Source: Irineochytrium annulatum
Lineage: Eukaryota; Chytridiomycota; Chytridiomycetes; Chytridiales; Chytridiaceae
Direction of reading: 5' to 3'
DNA: 12,430 nucleotides
NCBI GenBank assembly: GCA_027600665.1
Contig: JADGJL010000888.1
Span: 1-12,430, forward strand
This document shows positions 7,901 to 12,430 of this stretch, one piece after another. Position numbers and translations under genes: made by a program. How positions within the stretch are numbered: the first letter of the stretch is position 1; every line of letters starts with the position of its first letter. The notes beneath the pieces are model-generated. The model was not told the DNA's origin and made no database searches. It worked only from the letters and a program-made list of their open reading frames with translations.

Positions 7901-9677
7901 AAACTTTATGTGCAGCTCAAGGATCTGAAGAAAAAGGGGAAAATCCGCGTGCAGAAAAGCGCGAATCTTTTGGGTATAATGGATGAGCACAATGTTCTCC
8001 CGCCAGAGACCATTTTTCTGCAAATATACGACGATGTGAAGGGCATATCGACTGTTATCAAGGTATAATTTTCATGTTTTTCTTTCTTGCCGCGATTGTA
8101 ATAAATTTTCAACTCTTTAATGCAGGGCAAGGTCATTATTGGTCGCTCTCCGAGCTTACACCCCGGTGACGTGCGACTGGTGGATGCTATCGATGCGCCG
8201 GAGCTCGCGTATTTGGGTTGGGGGTTCTACTAAAATCGTTGCTAAACCCCGCACAGAGGACGTCGTCGTTTTCTCGCAGCAAGGCGATCGTCCGTTGCCG
8301 AACATGCTCAGCGGCGGCGATTTGGATGGTGACACCTTTTTTGTATGTGGCTGGAGGTTGCCCGCGAGGATATCTTACCCGCCTTCGTAATAGGTGTCAT
8401 GGGAGCAGCGGTTGTTTATCGTCAACAGCGCGCCGCCGATGATTTTTGATTCGCAGGGAGAGTTGGAAATCGGTGAGAACGTTATCACGGTCGAGCACAT
8501 CAAGGACCACTTCGTCCGCTTTATACAGCAGGTTGGCGTCATGCCTTTACTCTAAATAGCTCTTCACTCGTACTAATACTACCTTGTAGAACAACGTAAG
8601 TTGCTGGCTAATCGGTTTTATTTTAAATATGCTTCGACGTTGTCAAGCTTGGTACTATTGCAAATGCGTGGAAGGCCGTTGCCGATGATGCGGAGGACAA
8701 CGCTTTTAACGAGAACGCCCTAGAGCTTGCCGAGCTTCACTCTTGCGCGGTGGATTTCCCAAAGAAGGGGATTTCCGCCGAGATGAAGAGAGAGCTTATC
8801 CCACGATTCTATCCTGATTTCATGGACAAGCCTGACAAGCCGTCGTATCCGTCCAGGAAGGCCGCGGGACTGGTTGGTTCCATATGCCCTATTCTTCGTC
8901 TAAACTCTTCGTTCGATAGATTTACCGCAGCATCAACGTCAACCTTGATATCAACTGCGATTTCGAGCCTGAGCCGAAGCTTCTCATCCCTGGATGGCAG
9001 GAGTATGAGGAGTCGGCACGGCTGAATCGGGAGCAATACAATATTGACCTCATTAAGGTCATGAACCAGGTTGAAGGTTTATTTGCATCATCTTATACTA
9101 AATGTTCGTGCACTAGTTTAATGTCGCTTCGGAGCTCGAAATTGTGTCAGGTGCGCATTCGTTTTGCGACATCTTTTTGATTACGTAACTGTCTCTGTTT
9201 TCAGGTTTCTTCTTCAAGATCACGGACGATTTCACAAAGTGGGATAAAGAGAGGATCAAGCGCGCTCGCGAGGCCATGTCCGAGCTGATGAAGAGCTACA
9301 GGCGCACGTTCTTCTTGGCGGCCTGGCACAGCGACGACGCCCGAGCGAAGGCCGAGAGCATTTGGGCCGCAACTGAGGGAGGTGTGTTCCCCGCGAGGCA
9401 GAAGTGTCCTACCGAGCTGCTGAAGAAGGTGATTGCAGCAGTTCCCATTCATGTCTTAGAAGTTGTCTAGGCTTCAGCGTGGTATTATGTCAGTTACGAG
9501 AGCAACAGCAAGCCCAAACCAGCGGACGGTGTCTTGATGACGGATAGGGAACTCGAGGATGCCGACTATTGTGGCCACGGTCACAAAATAGCATCTACGC
9601 GCATGGTTTCATTTTGTTGGGTAATTTATGATATTATGGCGGCAGTGAAGAAAAGCATGAAGGGCATGAAGCCATGA
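4918..9677 (+). CDS. Cellular RNA-dependent RNA polymerase, RNAi type (22 exons)
   Basis: Copies single-stranded RNA into dsRNA for Dicer in RNA silencing. Exons: 4918-5087, 5205-5351, 5406-5566, 5639-5733, 5775-6266, 6321-6530, 6586-6798, 6872-6921, 6985-7465, 7519-7557, 7612-7750, 7796-7857, 7916-8062, 8126-8216, 8257-8342, 8394-8531, 8590-8595, 8648-8872, 8920-9069, 9117-9150, 9205-9428 and 9471-9677. They total 3567 nt in one frame, 1188 aa. Residues about 24-100 look like an RRM (VLALFLTHV, then RGCATIGLDDEQAF, then RYVTIELP). The conserved core spans about 430-990: VSNRVIRNY, FEFLLYSNSQLR, FSDGVGRIG, FRMAGAKGVL, EIRPSQKKF, GKVIIGRSPSLHPGDVRLVD, LSGGDLDGD (854-858), LGTIANAW and AVDFPKKG. 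The tail has ASAWYYVSYES and SFCW. DLDGD fits the RDR-alpha type. The start has A at -3. Least certain are the 7466 donor (7493 is the alternative) and the 8217 donor. Family certain; exact ends of a few exons inferred. Confidence 0.93.
5088..5204 (+). other. First RdRP intron, 117 nt, rebuilds RRM-like module
   Basis: Donor GTAAGT, branch-like CTGAC and acceptor TTCAG. Nearer AGs at 5115 and 5119 put the next exon out of frame and meet stops. Removing 5088-5204 joins LLQCR to IDRRGCATIGL and yields a beta-alpha-beta pattern of RRM length, so I chose it although the stretch 5092-5204 is itself open in the downstream frame. Confidence 0.7.
8319..8333 (+). other. RdRP catalytic motif DLDGD
   Basis: Five codons reading D-L-D-G-D, preceded by LSGG and followed by TFF. 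In this polymerase family the three aspartates coordinate the catalytic metal, as established for Neurospora QDE-1. All three are present, so the enzyme looks intact. Confidence 0.96.
8590..8595 (+). other. 6-nt microexon of the RdRP gene (two Asn codons)
   Basis: AACAAC sits between an acceptor (CCTTGTAG, ending 8589) and a perfect donor (GTAAGT, from 8596). The flanking introns are 58 nt (8532-8589) and 52 nt (8596-8647). Including it gives FVRFIQQ-NN-LGTIANAW, which has the residue spacing expected before the conserved LG.IANA helix in this family. Skipping it stays in frame but leaves the segment two residues short. Confidence 0.75.
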
Positions 9678-9880
9678 CGGGTATGTGAAAGTTCGCAGAC
9701 CTCGAATATTTGTTGTCATCTTCTAGTGTGTTCTGGTGTCGTCCTTGGCTTAGTATCCTTGGGCAGATATTTTGCATTCGCATGTGCATGTATGTAACTA
9801 TAAATTATTGAGCGCAGTCGGAGTGAGATTCGTATTCCCGCAAATCATGTTAAAGCAGAGAGCGATTAATGAGAGCAATT

Positions 9881-9886
9881 AATAAA
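9881..9886 (+). terminator. Candidate poly(A) signal for RdRP gene
   Basis: AATAAA about 204 nt past the RdRP stop in an AT-rich context (CAATTAATAAAGTG). It is the only exact AATAAA I see close downstream on the + strand, but fungal poly(A) signals are degenerate, so this is tentative. Confidence 0.3.
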
Positions 9887-9936
9887 GTGTGTTGGTGACA
9901 TTTGTGTTGCGAAAACTATTACTATTAGTAGTATAG

Positions 9937-10180
9937 AACTCACCGAGTCCCCTCATCTGGTTGACGAGCTTCTTCGCGGGCAACGAGCTAAAGTGGGGGA
10001 CGACATCTCAAAAGGTTTTTAATAAGCATGGTCCCAGACGACGACGCCATATCGCCAGACGATCTTAAGTTTGTATGGGTCGAAGGTGATGGGAAGGTGC
10101 GAACAACGCCATGCTGTCCGCCGCGAGTTTTGTTCAATGCGTTGTCGTTTGATGCCATGCACTGCAAATATTATTATTGA
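9937..10180 (+). other. Short coding-like island, possible gene relic or small ORF
   Basis: This GC-richer island sits in an otherwise AT-rich spacer. One frame is open from 9937 to the stop at 10066-10068 and reads PLIWLTSFFAGNELKWGTTS in part, without an ATG. A second frame starts with ATG at 10028 and runs 50 codons to a TGA at 10178-10180, beginning MVPDDDAISPDDLKFVWVEG. Neither has a domain I can name with confidence. The FFAGNELKWGTT segment looks like part of a conserved protein rather than random sequence, which would suit a degraded gene or a remnant exon. It could also be 3' UTR sequence or chance. Confidence 0.2.
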
Positions 10181-10244
10181 TTACAGCTTTGTAACCAATT
10201 TCATGCAATCATAGTGTCCACTATAATACCATGCCAATATTACT

Positions 10245-12427
10245 CTATTTGTCCTGCCGACGCGGAGATATGACTTCGCCAAACACTCCTAATGGCTTTC
10301 CTTGTTTTGTTCGCTGGAGACAAATATTACGAGCCTAACACAAAGGTTAAATACAAACTTATAGTACGATTGTAACCTTATCCCTCAGATTAACGCCGTC
10401 GCGGCCATGTAACTGGTGTGTATACTTCTCTGCGATCTTTGCCCAAGCTGGGCCAAATCTCACAAGACCTTCTTCCAAAGCTTGCACCTCCTCCTCGGTC
10501 CACAACCTCCTAATGCGCGGCCCTTTCAACTTCTCTGGACCCTCAGCAGGCATTTGGTTCTTCCGTTCCTCACGCTCCGTTGCGCGCGACGCAGTTGCAG
10601 CCGGCTCGGCCTCCTCTCGCTGTTGTTGCATCCTCCCGGCTACCTCTTTTCGCTTTTGCCACCTTCGCGGCGGCCACGAGGTGTCTAACATCGGCTGCGC
10701 TTTGGGTGTCTTCTGAAGAGGACGTTGCCGCCTTCGAGGTGGATGTTGCCGCTTTGGAGAAGGTGACTTCCGAGGAGATGGCAAGTCTCCTTCCCCAACG
10801 GCGATCGCCGCCGTTGCTGGACCGTCGGCATGTCCGTCTGTAGGTTGCCCCTGCGGAGGTGCAGTTGCCTCCTGTGACCGTTTCTTCCAATACACCTGGG
10901 CGATCCTATCAGCCTCCTGTTGAAACGGCCTGGAGGCTTTACCGCCCACACGTCGCCGCTTTGTCACGTCAACCTTCTCCGCCTCCTCCGCCGCACGCTT
11001 CCCCTTCTTGCGGCGCCACTGCTCGCGCAACACAATCGCCGCCTTTTCCGCCAACCTCCCCAACTCATCGTCATCCACCAACATGAGATCGTCCTCCTTA
11101 ACAGCCGCCAGTAGATTAACAACGGGCGATGCAGGCTTTGGGCGCGTCCGCTTTGCCCCTTTCGGGTAATGGGGAGTCGGCTCCGTACGTGGGGACGATC
11201 GGGTCTTCGGGGGGCGTGACCGCATGCTCAAACCCCACTTCTCCCGGACAAAATGCAAAATCGTTCTTTTCATAAGCTCCTCGTACAGCTCGATAGCCTC
11301 GCTGTCCTCTTCGTCTTCCTCGGTGTTCATAGGTCTCTCATCATCACGGGCGGTCGCTGTTGCCTCATCGTCGTCAACGTCCTTCCCTTCCTCCATATCC
11401 TCCCGTGCGATGTGAAACTCATCCTCCGGTGATCGAGACGATAGCTTCTCCTCTAGCTCTAACCAGTACTGTACCTCGGTGTTTGTCAGCTTTTCTTCGG
11501 GGAAGTCGGCAATCTGAATGATTGGTTAACAAATGTTGAATAAACAATATAAAAGCGAACCGGTGCGGGGTAGCTCGCATGGAGCGCCTCAATCTTCTTG
11601 AGCCGAACAAGCAAATATATTCGTAGTTTCCGAATAAGCTCCCTTAATGACAACACCTTAACTTCCTCACGGCGCTGTTTACTTAAGCCGTCAAGCTAAG
11701 GCTTATCAGCACGAGTTTTCCTCTTTTAAGTACCAAATTGCGACGATTCTCAAATCGCACTGCACGAGTCCCCGTTCCGGAGGCCGACACGTTCTCTATA
11801 ACAGACGACGTCGCGTCCGTCAAGTAAATCTGGGTCAGTACCTCGGCGATTAGGGCCTCATAAGCCTCCGTCCGCTTCTGCCAGTCCACATTTCTTAAAG
11901 AGCTCATCAGCCGGGAAAGCAACTCGATTCGGGACTCCGCATGCAAGTCTCCGAAGGATGGCGGCGGGATAACGGAGGCCGGATCGGCAGCTGCGAAGTC
12001 CTCGAAGTTTGGGCCAATGAGTCTCACAACGCAGGTGCATATATTTAACGCATGCATCGCATGAAGGACGTGTCGTGGGAGATTGGGATATGCTTCCCGG
12101 ACTTCAGGGCAGGTTAAAGACGACGCCAGCCTGTAAAGCTTGCAAGCTGACAGGGGATCCATTAGTTTCTGAAGGAGTGCACGGAATTATCAAACCATAA
12201 ATCTGGCGGTACACCGAGAAACACGTTAACGCCGACCGTGGGCCCACGAGCAGGTTCTGGATTAGCAGCATCGCACCGTCGAAGACTTCTTCGATGGTCG
12301 GCTCCTTTGCCTGATCTTCGGGTACTTGCATTGAAATGGCTCCCGCGTCCTCTGGTAGGTCGACGATCGAGCTCAGGCGTTGAAAGCCAAAGCCCACGGG
12401 CGATGCCAGCCCGATGTTAAGCGACAT
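10245..12427 (-). CDS. TRF/Tbf1-like telobox Myb protein (5 exons, 5' end possibly open)
   Basis: Probably binds telomeric or subtelomeric TTAGGG-type repeats. Exons in transcript order are 12427-12215, 12168-11734, 11695-11561, 11513-10377 and 10334-10245. Four introns (46, 38, 47 and 42 nt), all phase 0, join in one frame to 669 aa. Residues about 50-290 are predicted mostly helical, with motifs such as EEVFDGAMLLIQNLL, KLMDPLSACKLYRLASSL and ELIRKLRIYLLVRLKKIEAL; position and character fit a TRFH dimerisation domain, but I cannot confirm the fold. Residues about 290-590 are an acidic then basic, Pro/Gln-rich linker with NLS-like KRRR and RRRQR. A C-terminal telobox Myb starts at about 595: RRLWTEEEVQALEEGLVRFG, PAWAKIAEKY, then VNLRDKARNI completed by the last exon, followed by GKPLG, as in Tbf1-type proteins. 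The ATG at 12427-12425 has G at -3, but only three bases remain before the window edge, so the true start may lie outside. Confidence 0.85.
10335..10376 (-). other. Last intron of the telobox gene (42 nt) inside the Myb motif
   Basis: Minus-strand donor GTTACA after the AAG of LRDK and acceptor TGTGTTAG. Unspliced reading ends six codons later (VTIVL then stop) and destroys the third Myb helix. Splicing gives LRDKARNICLQ, the canonical telobox ending, and a 29-residue C-terminus to the stop at 10247-10245. This is strong motif-based support for an intron that simple ORF reading misses. Confidence 0.85.
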
Positions 12428-12430
12428 GGC

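Larger units (their letters stand above)
9678..10244. other. Convergent spacer between RdRP and TRF-like gene
   Basis: 567 bp of mainly AT-rich DNA between two convergent stop codons. It holds a candidate + strand poly(A) signal AATAAA at 9881-9886 and a GC-richer coding-like island at about 9937-10180, entered separately. A small inverted repeat ATAGTG-TC-CACTAT lies at 10211-10224. No full gene seen. Confidence 0.5.

Noticed and set aside
8217..8256. Idea that RdRP is a pseudogene because the frame breaks before DLDGD
   Set aside because: A 40-nt GT-AG intron with a CTAAA-type branch restores ELAYLEDVVVF and the family spacing, although its donor (GTTGGG) is weak.
10211..10224. Inverted repeat ATAGTG-TC-CACTAT
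   Set aside because: Six-base arms in AT-rich spacer are expected by chance and no U-run or known operator follows.
1..12430. Mobile elements, CRISPR arrays, tRNA or rRNA genes, telomeric repeat arrays
   Set aside because: I looked for terminal repeats, transposase or reverse-transcriptase motifs, regular spacer arrays, cloverleaf-like A/B boxes and tandem TTAGGG and saw none. The polymerase here is the cellular DLDGD-type RdRP, not a viral or retroelement enzyme.

Overview
The window is nuclear DNA from an intron-rich fungus. Four protein genes are recognisable. All four are interrupted by short GT-AG introns, mostly 38-117 nt, with CTAAC/CTGAC-like branch sites and TAG/CAG acceptors. Exons are GC-rich, and introns and intergenic DNA are AT-richer. 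The gene set (a Ubc7-type E2, an Ssh4/Ear1-like membrane SPRY protein, a cellular RNA-dependent RNA polymerase and a TRF/Tbf1-like telobox protein) is fungal in character. Very high intron density (22 exons in one gene) suggests an early-diverging, chytrid-like fungus rather than a yeast; the exact lineage is inference.

Layout. Positions 1-705 are 5' flank with no convincing gene. UBC7 is on the + strand (706-1562, 4 exons, 171 aa). It converges, across about 230 bp, on a minus-strand gene (4306-1790, 3 exons, 799 aa) for a single-pass membrane protein with a SPRY domain and a long Ser/Gln/Pro-rich tail. A 611-bp divergent promoter region (4307-4917) separates that gene from a + strand RdRP gene (4918-9677, 22 exons by manual reconstruction, 1188 aa). 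The RdRP has an N-terminal RRM-like module, the conserved RdRP core and the catalytic DLDGD motif. An AT-rich convergent spacer (9678-10244) holds a short coding-like relic. The window closes with a minus-strand gene (12427-10245, 5 exons, 669 aa, possibly open at its 5' end). It encodes a helical N-terminal domain, a basic linker and a C-terminal telobox Myb domain, the architecture of TRF/Taz1/Tbf1 telomere- and subtelomere-binding proteins.

How the genes relate. UBC7 and the Ssh4-like protein both belong to ubiquitin-dependent membrane-protein quality control (ERAD E2; adaptor for endosomal/vacuolar sorting). RdRP and the TRF-like protein are both of families linked to genome silencing and chromosome-end biology. 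These are eukaryotic neighbours with their own promoters, so the groupings are suggestive only. No mobile element, CRISPR array, rRNA or tRNA gene was seen. The main new observations are a 6-nt microexon inside the RdRP core, a hidden last exon that completes the telobox, and an in-frame basic N-terminal extension upstream of UBC7.
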